Source: Periconia sp. R9002
Taxonomy: Eukaryota > Ascomycota > Dothideomycetes > Pleosporales > Periconiaceae
Length of the DNA: 64,000 nucleotides
Direction of reading: 5' to 3'
Assembly: GCA_023627715.1 (NCBI GenBank)
Contig: JAMAHW010000001.1
Coordinates: 1-64,000, forward strand
Part shown: piece after piece, positions 47,308 through 57,067 of the stretch
How the letters are laid out: every line of letters begins with the position of its first letter
Position numbering within the stretch: position 1 is the stretch's first letter
Made by a program: the position numbers and the translations under genes
The notes under the pieces: model-generated
What the model was told of the DNA's origin: nothing
The model's input: only the letters and a program-made list of their open reading frames with translations
Database searches by the model: none

Positions 47308-48780
47308 TCATTTTGGCTGCCCATCCCCAATCGTGAACTGGCCAACAGAATCAAGCGTGATGATTCCTTCTTTGTAAAGCCACTGCTCAAGATCCTTATC
47401 TGGAATCCAGCACTCAGTGTCGGTGTGCTTCAGCCCGCCGGTCTTGCGATCCTTCTCCAAATGCCGACCAATGTGCTCCATGCGGAGGTCCCATGATGCG
47501 GGCCCGCAGAAGGTATCCGGACAGAAAAGGCACTGTGACTGTGGAGGCGCCTCCCTAAGTACCATGAAGCATCGCTTTTGGTGTTCCGCTATGTTACTTT
47601 CGGTAACCACGAGGTGCTCTTTTTGGTTGCGGTTCGAGGAGGTAGACGCAGTATGCATGCGACGAAGGTGCTGAATGAAGAGATCTTTACGGTTGAAGTC
47701 GTTGTGATAAAGCGTTTGATTATCGTTGGAATCGACGGTAGGGGTACACAAATCGCAACGCCAAAACCCTAGCTTGATGTGCTGGGTGCTAACATGTCGC
47801 TTCCATTCGTTTTTGGACGAGAAATTGGATTTGCAACCGTACGTTGACAATGGACATGGGAAATGTCGCTGCGTGTCTCCAGAAAATTGAGAGTCTGCAT
47901 AGGCTTTCCCTGTGTGAATTGAGGCAATAGTACGATTGGGTCTCTTGCAGACCTTGCCCGGACTGGTCTTGGGTGACGTGTTTTTCTTGTTTTGGTGAGA
48001 GTATCGTCGCTGGCCCTGCTTCCTAGTGCCTACGTTAGAGGCTGATGACCTTCTTCGTCTAGTTGATCTAGTAGGCATGTATTCGGTATCTGAAGATAGT
48101 TCTTCTTCCTTTGTAATCGGCTGCACTTCCTCTGCATCGCGCAGAGAAATTTCAGCTTGGCTATCGATGGAGTTGTCCATGCCTGCAACAGTCGTTTCGG
48201 TCAACACGGGCGACAGTATCTTTGTCTCGATAATCTCAGCTTCTTCCACTATGTGTTCCGCGTCAGGCTCATGTTCATATTCTATGTCGCGTGGGTTGAT
48301 GCTTCCCCCAATCATAGCGGGATCGAGTACACGAGATTGCGTCGAGTATTCGCCCTTATGGTAGGGCAAGGAGTTTTGGGTGAAGTCCTCGGGGCTGCCG
48401 TATGTATGCACATGGTGTGGCGAATGAACTTCGTTTGGAGTTGCGTAGCTGGAGTTACCAGAGACGGATGTGCTGTCATCTGGAGACAGGTATCGAAGGT
48501 GGCCAGGCCAGTAATTGAATTGTTGGTAGTTTTGACTCTGACTATGCATCATTTGGGCAGTGACTGGGTGGAGAAGGCTCTGGGGTATGAATGGTGGATC
48601 AGCGAGGAAGCGTCCCATAGTTGAGTATGTTGAACCGTCTGCTCCATGGTAGTGAAAGTCCTCCTCTACCCGAAATCGAGTCTGTCCGGGTACGGTTTGA
48701 TCATTCCACTGACCGCAAGAGGCATCTTCCGAGAAGGAAGGGATCTGGGGAAGGTCTCCGTATTGATGATACATGGTCAT
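47308..48780 (-). CDS. C2H2-type zinc-finger protein (490 aa)
   Basis: This is a single-exon gene starting MTMYHQYGDLPQ, 490 residues. The frame upstream opens only at TTG. Residues 1-260 are disordered, with Ser/Thr, His and acidic clusters (EPDAEHIVEEAEIIETK). A basic stretch follows (STRRRRSSASN, RKQGQRRYSHQNKK) and may direct nuclear import. At about 328-350 a finger reads CPLSTYGCKSNFSSKNEWKRH...TQH. The next, CDLC...DLFIQHLRRMH, has a long insertion between its Cys and His pairs. A third divergent piece (CLFCPDTFCGPASWDLRMEHIGRH) comes before the end. The spacing of these fingers and the W-D-RMEHIGRH ending recall the C-terminal finger parts of the other two C2H2 genes here. Targets are unknown. 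Confidence 0.85.
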   Translation of the reverse strand: MTMYHQYGDLPQIPSFSEDASCGQWNDQTVPGQTRFRVEEDFHYHGADGSTYSTMGRFLADPPFIPQSLLHPVTAQMMHSQSQNYQQFNYWPGHLRYLSPDDSTSVSGNSSYATPNEVHSPHHVHTYGSPEDFTQNSLPYHKGEYSTQSRVLDPAMIGGSINPRDIEYEHEPDAEHIVEEAEIIETKILSPVLTETTVAGMDNSIDSQAEISLRDAEEVQPITKEEELSSDTEYMPTRSTRRRRSSASNVGTRKQGQRRYSHQNKKNTSPKTSPGKVCKRPNRTIASIHTGKAYADSQFSGDTQRHFPCPLSTYGCKSNFSSKNEWKRHVSTQHIKLGFWRCDLCTPTVDSNDNQTLYHNDFNRKDLFIQHLRRMHTASTSSNRNQKEHLVVTESNIAEHQKRCFMVLREAPPQSQCLFCPDTFCGPASWDLRMEHIGRHLEKDRKTGGLKHTDTECWIPDKDLEQWLYKEGIITLDSVGQFTIGDGQPK

Positions 48781-50760
48781 CTTCAAGATTGGACTTCGAG
48801 TGGGTGCAAGTTGTATGGAGCGTTTGAGTTGGGCAAGTGATTTGTAGTTGCTTGTCGTCTTAACAGTACGGTGTGATGAAGCAGTCAAGTTTCGAGATTC
48901 TGTCTGAACGATCAGTTGAGGTCCAGTCCAGCCCGTTTGCTCTCATGTGATGCATACATGAACTTCTCTCAGGGCACGAAAGACTAGACCATTGACGCTT
49001 CAAAGTCGATTCCGTTCAAGTAGTGAATAGCACGAACAGTTGCTCATCAATCAGATGGTAATGGGAGGATGGTGAGTGAAAAATTTCGCGAAGGAGTAGT
49101 AGATTTAAAATGTAAGATTTGTTTGGGAGGTAAACCGGTGGATTTGTGAATGTCTCCTACCTGCTCTCAGACCATCATACCAGGACCGGAGCCCCCAAGC
49201 TTGGTCCTGATTTATGGTATGGTCCATCGCAGAGCCGCATCAAATTTTCTCAATGATGATTGGACGACGCTCACCTTGCTTGCCATTGGTTGACGACCCA
49301 TAGTTAGCTAGCAAGGGCCCATGTCTCTTCAGTAGTTCACCGGTGGCTTACATGGACAGCCACCACTTTGCGTTGACGTGGGCGTCTAGCTCGCTGCATG
49401 CTCGTATGGGGGATGGGGGTGACGGGCAAGCCTCAGGAAAAAAAGCAAATTACGCATGTACTGTACATGGGCGATCCTTACCTTGTGGTGCCAGGCCAGA
49501 GCACGTTCATTGCCCAAACTCCGTCGTCCCTTTGTAGTTCAATTTTATCGGATTCTGTGTTCCTGGGCACATGGTAGGAGATATAAAGAGGATACTTATT
49601 TTCACCTGCAACAAGTTATGGAAGGCCTGACCATTTTGTTCCTGTGAACCGTGAGGTCATCTGCAGAGCAGCTATCCGTGTTGCGCATCCGCCTCACCAC
49701 ATTGCACACGAAAGGAAACAAGGATGGAGCAGGTAACTCTCACTGGTCGAATGCACACACGGCCATGCGACGAGTAAAGCGTGCCGCTGAATGTAGGTAC
49801 CTAAGAGATAGTAAACCCACGCCGGCTTGTTGGGTTGGACCTGTGCCTTCACCGAGATGAGGCGCAAGTCTCGAAATGTTCGAATTAGGCACATCATGAG
49901 AGGGCGGTGCCTCAGTTGCCTGTCCCGACATGGTGCTCCGCCCAGAAGAAGCACCTTGATAACATTGAGTGAATAGTGGTGTGTTCTGAAGAACGCCTGC
50001 ATCATCTTTTCGCTCCTCCCTGGAGCCTCCGGTGATATCAACGGTTGGTTCTTCTCCACATAGCATCCTGGAGGCTTTTCGAGGCGTACGGGGCGCAAAT
50101 CATCGATAAAAATGGGCGGAGCGTCCTACAAACGCATAAGTGAAGAGGGATAGACAACCCAAGAGCGGGGAGGTGGGCAGGAGGACCTCGCCATTTCGGT
50201 ACCCCTGCATCGGCCTCCGACCATGGATTATGAGCCGTCCTGCCGTCTTGAGCTCGGCAACGAGTAATGCTTTGGCGGCTCCGGGGATGGAATGGAGGGT
50301 TGAGCAGCAGCTGAAGGCCTTAACCGCCCATCTGCCAATGCCATCGTCCTAATTTTTCTCAAGGGGGGTACAACCAGGAACACTCTAAAATGAAGTAATT
50401 CAGATGCGAAGTAGAACCCCTCTGCGCGCTGAAGAACGTGCTGGCCTTGTGTTTTGCAAATCGTCGATTCGCAGTTCCGCCATTGTAAGCTTGCAAGTCG
50501 GGTGTTGGTCCGGTCTTTGTTTGTATACCGGATGCAAAATGATTCAACTCGGTCAGAGGTAAAGAGCAAGCCGGAGAAACTGGTCGGCCGGATGTGTAGA
50601 TACTCGGCACGTGCTCGGATTGATGCTTTCATGATTGATATCAATTGATGCCGCTAATTCGAAATTGGTAAAGCGGGCCCGGATTCGGTATACCGCGGCT
50701 CCGACCGTCTATCAAGCTTCCAATATCTCACCCCTCTTCTCTTTCTTCCTTCCCCTCACT
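48781..50760. other. Intergenic, no supportable gene
   Basis: Nearly 2 kb lies between the divergent C2H2 gene (minus) and cytidine deaminase (plus). Open frames are short and featureless. A pyrimidine-rich leader (TTCTTCCTTCCCC) lies directly before the deaminase ATG. Confidence 0.6.
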
Positions 50761-51423
50761 ATGTCTGCTTCGACCTTCAAGCCTATCCCTGCTGAGCAAG
50801 TTCCTGAGAAAGATGGATTGATTTACGGTGTGTCAGCTGCAGAGCTGCAAAATATTGGCCAGAAATGCCTTGATGCAAGGGCAACGGCATATTGTAAGCT
50901 GCTTCACTTTCATTCTTGGTAGATGAACGGTGTACGTGGGGGCAGAAAAAGGCCTAAGGACGATGGGATTTTCAGAATATGTCGGCGATTAACCAGCGCT
51001 GCACCAGGCCCGTATTCCCTGTTCCGTGTTGGAGCTTCACTTCTCCTGCACCAATCTAACCCATCCTCCGATGCTCCATGCATTATCACCGGCGCCAATG
51101 TTGAAAACGCAGCTTACCCCGTCGGGACATGTGCAGAACGTGTCGCAATGGGCACTGCTGTAGTGTCTGGACACAAACTTGGAGACTTCAAAGCTGTAGG
51201 CGTAGCTACTGATATGGACGACTATTGCTCGCCGTGCGGCATGTGCCGGCAGTTTCTGCGCGAATTCTTGGGCCTGGATGTTCCCATATTCATGTTCAAC
51301 AAGGAAGGAAAGTTCATCGTGAGGAAGATGGGTGAATTGCTTCCATTGAGTTTTGGACCGGATGTGCTGCCGCCGAGAGAGGAGCTGAAGAAGGCCCAAG
51401 AGCAGGAAGCGAATGGTGCATGA
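50761..51423 (+). CDS. CDD1: Cytidine deaminase
   Basis: Exons 50761-50893 and 51008-51423 are joined across a 114-nt intron (GTAAGC donor), giving 182 residues. The enzyme turns cytidine and deoxycytidine into uridine forms in pyrimidine salvage. The join restores the family motif AYCPYSLFRVGA. An alternative acceptor, CCAG at 51000, would give a different sequence and spoil it, so the one at 51007 was chosen. Zinc ligands are seen in VGTCAERVA (Cys plus the catalytic Glu) and CSPCGMCRQ. NVENAAYP supplies the substrate-binding Asn and Glu. A Lys/Glu-rich tail (REELKKAQEQEANGA) extends the usual core of about 135 residues. The fold is the homotetrameric CDA type, and the protein is cytosolic. 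Confidence 0.95.
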
Positions 51424-51973
51424 TGATATTGGTCACTGCATTTGGGATTTTGGAACAATAATTGTGCGGGGTGCATCGTTGCAATAGAAAGACTGCATTA
51501 AGGAGCATCATCAGGGCATGTAGAGGTTAGACGCAAGCTTCACAGCCATAGAAGACAATCTATATCTACCAATGTCACCTTTCTGATACATATGTACTAA
51601 TTAAGGTTGTCTCAATGTGGACCACTGCGGCCGCTCTGAGTTCCTTCCATCTTCTGCTTGTTCACTGGGGGCATATTTGTTCATGGCTAAGTGGAGTGTC
51701 TAACAACTACATACTTGATATCTACACCACCGTCGATGTGGATCAGAAAATCGCTATACAGCATATTGCCAGGAGCTGTAATTTTAATACTGAACGAGAA
51801 GATTGATAGCTTCGCCATTGAAGTCCCCATCTCCCGAGTATAGGAAATCTTGCCCATGTTTTTGACGAAGAATTGGAATTGTCGTTGTTTGATGGAGATG
51901 TTGAACCGAATGATGACGTAATGCTCCGGCTAAAAAGTTCACGATTCGCTTTCCATCCTTTGACTACCTACCT
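51424..51973. other. Intergenic, no gene seen
   Basis: 550 bases lie between the deaminase stop and the J-protein start. A CTACCTACCTATG stretch directly precedes the first J-protein ATG. Confidence 0.6.
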
Positions 51974-52774
51974 ATGTACTCATCACAATTCCTCCGTACC
52001 CACAAATCGCTTCGCATAAACCTTTACGCCCGCAAATATCTTGGTCAATTTTTACAATCAATCGCCCAAATGCACGTCGTACGCTCATCGGCCACAACGC
52101 TGCGCGCACGCTTTTCATCCGAAACCTCCGCTGCGCTCCGCTTGCAAAGACTCAGACCGCAACCCTGTCTCTTCTGTGCGAATCACATACCCTCATCAAT
52201 ATATCAACATCGCAAACAGTCAACGTCAAAATCTCAAAATCAAACGCATTATACTTTTTTCCCGACCACGCTTCCTTCAGGTCCACCACCACAGGGCGCG
52301 TTCACGGTGGATGTCAATGCACTGAAACGGGAGTTTCTACAGCTACAGGCGCGGGCGCACCCTGACCTCCACCCCCCGGAAGATAAGAATAAAGCACAAG
52401 CGCTCAGCGCGCGGATCAACGAAGCGTACAAGACGCTGCAAAACCCTCTCCTACGGGCACAATACCTCCTGAGTTTACGTGGAATCGAAGTGGCTGAGGA
52501 CGAAACGGCAAAAGTAGACGATCCGGAGCTGTTGATGGAAGTTCTGGAGACGAGGGAAGAGATAGAGGAAGCCCAAAGCGAGGATGATTTGTTGGACATG
52601 AAAGCCAAGAATGAGCAGAGAATTGAAGAAAGCGTCAAAATACTAGAAGAAGCATTTAAGAAGGACGACTTGGACACCGCGAAAAGTGAGGCTGTAAAGC
52701 TTAGGTATTGGATCAACATTAAAGAGAGCTTGGACGGATGGGAACAGGGGAAACCAGTCGTCCTACAACATTAG
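51974..52774 (+). CDS. JAC1: Mitochondrial J-type co-chaperone JAC1/HscB
   Basis: This is a single-exon gene of 266 residues from the ATG at 51974, or 234 from the in-frame ATG at 52070 (MHVVRSSATTLRARF). The second start gives a cleaner mitochondrial presequence, and both contexts are acceptable. The J domain (about 108-168 of the long form) has FLQLQARAHPDLHPPEDK with the invariant HPD that stimulates Hsp70, then INEAYKTLQNPLLRAQYLL. The C-terminal three-helix HSCB domain follows (DPELLMEVLETREEIEEA, LRYWINIKESLDGW) and binds the ISU scaffold. The protein hands iron-sulfur clusters from Isu to the Hsp70 Ssq1-type chaperone in the matrix. It is convergent with the SDR gene, 151 bp apart. Confidence 0.92.
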   Translation: MYSSQFLRTHKSLRINLYARKYLGQFLQSIAQMHVVRSSATTLRARFSSETSAALRLQRLRPQPCLFCANHIPSSIYQHRKQSTSKSQNQTHYTFFPTTLPSGPPPQGAFTVDVNALKREFLQLQARAHPDLHPPEDKNKAQALSARINEAYKTLQNPLLRAQYLLSLRGIEVAEDETAKVDDPELLMEVLETREEIEEAQSEDDLLDMKAKNEQRIEESVKILEEAFKKDDLDTAKSEAVKLRYWINIKESLDGWEQGKPVVLQH

Positions 52775-52925
52775 TCTAAGGCCCATGTCGAGGGACCGTG
52801 TACCATATACAAAAGTTATCTAGATGCTGTGTACGAATAAGATACCCTGGCTACTACTAGACTCCACGAAAGTCAACAGCTCCAGTCTCGAAACTCAAAT
52901 CTACCAACGAGACAATCACGACCAC

Positions 52926-54012
52926 TCAAACCGGCACCGTCAACGGATTCATCACACTCGCACCACCATCCACTCTAATCTCAGCACCCGTAATATAACT
53001 CGAAAACCCGCTCGCCAAAAACCCGGCCACTTTACCCACCTCTCCGGGTCTACCAGCCCTCTCCAACCCAACGACCCTCTTCACCACCTCCTCGCTCTGC
53101 AACCGACTGGGCGGGAACTGTCCTTGCTCCATCTCCTTTATCCTCGCGCCCTTCAAATCCACCCCAACATCAATCTGCCCCGCCGTAATAGCATTAATCC
53201 GCACGCCCGTCCCCTTCAGCACCGCGACCCCAGACCTCACCACCCCCAGCGCTGCGTGGCTTGACATTGTAAACGCGGGGCCCCAGCATCCGCCGTACGT
53301 CCCGGCCACGCTCGACACGATGATGATGGAGCCGTACGCGACGTCCTTGGGCGCGGCGTTGGCGTAGTTGCCCTTCGGCGTCGTTTTCTGCATGGCGGCG
53401 GGGGCGTACTTGAGGGCGAAGAAGGCCGGCATGGCGTTTGTTTCGAAGGCGGCGGTGAGGTCGCGGGGGCTAGTAGACGTTATAGACGGCGGCCCAAGCA
53501 GACCTGTCGACGACACCCAAATGTCGAGTCTCCCCCACGCATTGAGCACGTCGTCAATGAGCACGAGCGTTGCTTCTTCGGATGTCGTGTTGTACGGGTA
53601 GCTTATCACCTTTGTGTTGGGGTGGGTAGTGGTTAGGGAGGTCGCTAAAGCGTCGACGGCAGTGTCGGAGTCGGGGGATGTCGTGCACGCGTAGATGCAG
53701 GCTGCGCCGTGGGCTGGGTTTTTGGGTGTTGCTCTTGTTAGATCGATGTGTTTGAAAAGTGAGGATTGGATAGCTAGCTACATACCAGCGAGTTCAGATA
53801 CGATAGCTTGACCGACTGGTTGCGAGGCTCCTGTCACCACGCAGACGAAGCCGTACTAATTTCAATGCAATCAATTGATTAGTCGTATATCCATTTCATC
53901 CATAAATCATATCACCTTAAAGGCTCGCCGCGTGTCCATATGTACTCACCAACTTCCCATCCGCTCGGTACGGCGAAAAATGCTCCGACGATGCTGTAGT
54001 CGAAGGATCCAT
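52926..54012 (-). CDS. SDR-fold protein with altered catalytic residues
   Basis: Exons 53950-54012, 53786-53855 and 52926-53713 (introns 94 and 72 nt) give 306 residues. The Rossmann start is present (VCVVTGASQPVGQAIVSELA, the TGxxxxxG nucleotide motif). The usual NNAG is replaced by SSTG. The catalytic Ser is likely kept (IIIVSSVAG). The expected YxxxK about 13 residues on reads FTMSS, so Tyr and Lys appear to be Phe and Ser. The rest fits a classical SDR: INAITAGQIDV, GRPGEVGKVAGFLAS, SYITGAEIRVDGG. It may bind NAD(P) without the standard reductase chemistry, or use another residue. The substrate is unknown. Base composition in the last exon is very C-rich, unlike its neighbours. Confidence 0.85.
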
Positions 54013-54829
54013 TTTACTCCTCCTTTTCTGCTCTTCTTTTTTTCTTTGTCGGTCTTGGGAATGTTCTGGGAGAATGAACGAATACCTGGCCAGGTATCTA
54101 ATCAAGCTCTTTGACGAATTCAATCGGTCCCGAGATTGAACAATTGAGTATGTCTGTATGCAGCGCTATCAATCTCAATAAACCACAGAACTTCCAGCAA
54201 CACGGGACAATCGCTTTCGAACACACACAAAGACAGAGAAAGAGAAAGAGTAAATATCCTGCCTTCAATTCCTACATAACTAACCAACTAACCAACCAAC
54301 CAAACAACCCACCGCCCCCCTCCCCCCTCCCCAGCAACCACCACACCCGAAAACAAGTACCTAACGTCACCACCACCAAAGTCCACGGAGCGCGCGGAGA
54401 TAGACAGGGCGCGTGGTTTGCTCTCGCTTCTCAGCTCTTGTCGTGCGTGTACGTGTGTGTGGCTTATCGGGGCGGGAAGAGGAGGCGGATGCGGGGAGGT
54501 AGCTCTTATCTATGGGAGGAGCTGTTAGGTGCATGAGGGCTGGCTTGGGGCTAAACAGAAAAGGGGAGGGGGGAAGCGAAAGGAGGCGAGTCCGCGGAGG
54601 TGGTGTTTACGAGCCTACTAGGGCGTCGTAGGTAGGTAGGTCGGCGCATCCGAGTTTCTTGTTGGAGTGGTGAATTATTTATGGAGTGTCATTGTAGCCA
54701 ACAAAGGAGGGAGGAAAGAGGATCACGCAAACTTCACATGTGGGCATAAGAATGTACATTTCATGAAAGTGTTACAAGAGTATGAACGGTAGGGCTACAC
54801 AAAAGGTACAGGCGAGCAAAAAAAGAGTA
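54013..54829. other. Intergenic, no supportable gene
   Basis: This holds the promoter of the SDR gene and the 3' flank of YOS9. It is CA- and GA-rich with CTAGGTAGG-type repeats. I see no gene. Confidence 0.6.
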
Positions 54830-56568
54830 CTAAAGCTCATCTTTGTACTCTTCCTCGCTCCCCTCCTGGCTTTCGGCCTCGTCCTCGACCGGCGGCTGCT
54901 TCTGTCCCTTCTTCTGGAATTCCCGCTCTTCCTCTTTGCCCATTCCCCTCCTCTTATCATCACCTTTATCGTTGTTCTTCCCAGGTCGCTTTTTCTTCCC
55001 GCCATCGCTCTTCTTCGTTTCCTTTCCGTCCGTGTCCTCGGGGTCTATGATGGAGAGAAAGTGACGGCCTCCGGGCGTCTCGACAACGTCAATCTTCCAC
55101 TTGGCACCTTCGGCTCGCTCGTTGGTCTCTGCTTTCCATTTCTCCAGGGTCTCGGGCTTGATGCCTAGTTCCTCAAGTTCCTCCTCGCTCATTTGCCGGC
55201 CGTCGCTGTCGATGACCGTCCCTTTGTTCGTTGCTTTCCCACCGCCGACGATGATGCTTCTCTCGACTACGCGGCCTTCACCTCCTACAAGCGCTTGCGC
55301 ACCAACTTCAGTGCCGCCAATGATCGGTCCACGTTTGGTAGAGCCTTCGAGGCCGTCTTTCATTTGACGGAGGGGGTTGTTGTTCTCAGCTTCGGCAATG
55401 AGACGCTCGGTCTCGCGGAGTTTGAACTTTGCGTTTTCAAGCGTCCATGCGTCGACTTCGGAAGAGCGGAGAACTGGCTGGCAAGAAATGTGGTTGGCGA
55501 GGTTGTCCTGAGGGGGGAGGAAGGCAATGTCGTTGCAGAGGCGGGGCGTGTGGATCTTCATGAGATAGGTGCAGGTGCTGACTTCCTTGATCATAGCGAT
55601 TCGATCGCTAGCACTGGGGTGGCAGTGATACTGTTGATTGATTAGTTGTTGTTGTTGTGCCAAACGAAAGGTATAATAGGGCAGCTCACCTGAACTTCGA
55701 TCTTGCGGTCCTTGCCCGTGAGATCGCATTCTGTGCCCCCAGATAGGTGTTGTACCATGTATTTGCTTGAACCTTTTGTCTCAAGCCTAGGAAGATCTAG
55801 CGCAGTCGCTTCTTTCTTGTTTGCATCCTCATCATCGACTTCCTTACTGCCTTGTTCATTTCCCAATGTTTTCCTTCCCTTCTTCTTTTCTGTTTTGTGC
55901 TGCTCTGTGTACCTACCCAATATGAAACTCTTCACACTCGTATCCTCTACCGGAGGGTAGATCGGGAGATCGCGACCGGACTGAAGCTGGTGGAATTGCT
56001 TGACTTCATCCATGTAGCAGAAGCTGTAACTCCACCACCCGCTCACGTAGTATATGCAATTACCTTGCATTCCCTGTAGCAACTCCGCTCCACGGTCCGT
56101 AGCGCGTACCAACTCCTTCTCTTGTTCAGCTTTGGCCTGCTCTGCTGATACAGTGCTGTTTTGAGGCTCTTCATCTGGTATAATGGGAATGCTACAGAGG
56201 TAGCGCTGCCCTTTTACTACGACTCGTTCATATGTGTATTCGAGCTCGTCGTCGGGTGAAGAGCTGGATGATGGCTTTGACGGTTTCGACAGGTCTTGTG
56301 TTTCTTGCGACGTCGTACTCGTGATGGGAATTTTAGTTTTGTGTGGTGTAGAATGAGCGAGAAGCGACGTCGCATCTTCCTCCGTTATATACGATTGTGG
56401 ATACACCACATCGAACTGTCCATAGCCGTAAGTACTGGAAGCGGTCGCGCCAGATCACGAAGAGCATACCTGAGGGAAAGCAAGCAGGTCCTCAAGCACA
56501 TTAAAGGCTTGTTGACTCGCGAGCGTAAGGCGTAAAAATGCCGGAAGCGCCCAGAAGTTCTTCATCAT
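54830..56568 (-). CDS. YOS9: ER lectin YOS9 (OS-9 homologue) with KDEL retention signal
   Basis: Exons 56470-56568, 55690-56415 and 54830-55630 (introns 54 and 59 nt, phase 0) give 541 residues. An N-terminal signal peptide is seen (MMKNFWALPAFLRLTLAS). The MRH (mannose-6-phosphate receptor homology) domain at about 150-320 holds GNCIYYVSGWWSYSFC, SGGTECDLTG, YHCHPSASD and the Tyr/Leu-Cys end LMKIHTPRLC, with the cysteines that form its disulfides. A linker with LRETERLIAEAE follows, then a long acidic and Lys-rich tail ending YKDEL, the ER retrieval signal. YOS9 recognises trimmed mannose glycans on misfolded glycoproteins and passes them to the Hrd1 ubiquitin ligase for degradation. A second Met directly follows the first and could be the start instead. 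The STT3 product adds the glycans that this protein reads. Confidence 0.93.
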
Positions 56569-57067
56569 GTGTGAAAGGCCACTGCATCCAAGCTGAAAGG
56601 AAATGTTGGTGTTGTGGCAGTAAAAGAGGGCTGCGCCTAAGAGACAGATGTCACTTTCAATGCGGAAGCTCACCATGGGTCAATTGCCGTTGGCCAAAAG
56701 CGGTTAGATCGACCTATTGATTGCCGGAAATCTGGTTCTTGGGTGGAAATATCACAACCTTCGCGTCTACAAAGGTATCTTCATCAAACATTGTGCAATC
56801 ATGGAATTGATTTGTTTATTGGCTTATATAAGCGTTCTATCTAGAATTGAGGCAGGATTACATGTCCACCCCATTTACAGACCCAGTTCCAGCGATCAAC
56901 CACCCATATAAAGACGATTGATTATAGTCCATCGAAACCCCAAGTGGAAAGAAAATTGAAAAAGAAAAAATGCCGCTGAGTATGGTGCAATACTATAACA
57001 AAGGAAATAAGGTTCCAATTCGATGTCGGACATTACGTCCTCCCGCAGAATGATACCATCAAAGCAA
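56569..57067. promoter_or_regulatory. YOS9 promoter side
   Basis: About 500 bases separate the YOS9 start from the stop of the RAD53-like gene (both minus). The palindromic TATA element is the only recognisable feature. I see no gene. Confidence 0.5.
56822..56833. promoter_or_regulatory. Palindromic TATA element
   Basis: The 12-nt perfect palindrome GCTTATATAAGC lies about 255 nt upstream of the YOS9 start. It reads as a TATA box on both strands, and only the minus-strand gene is near enough to use it. Confidence 0.4.
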
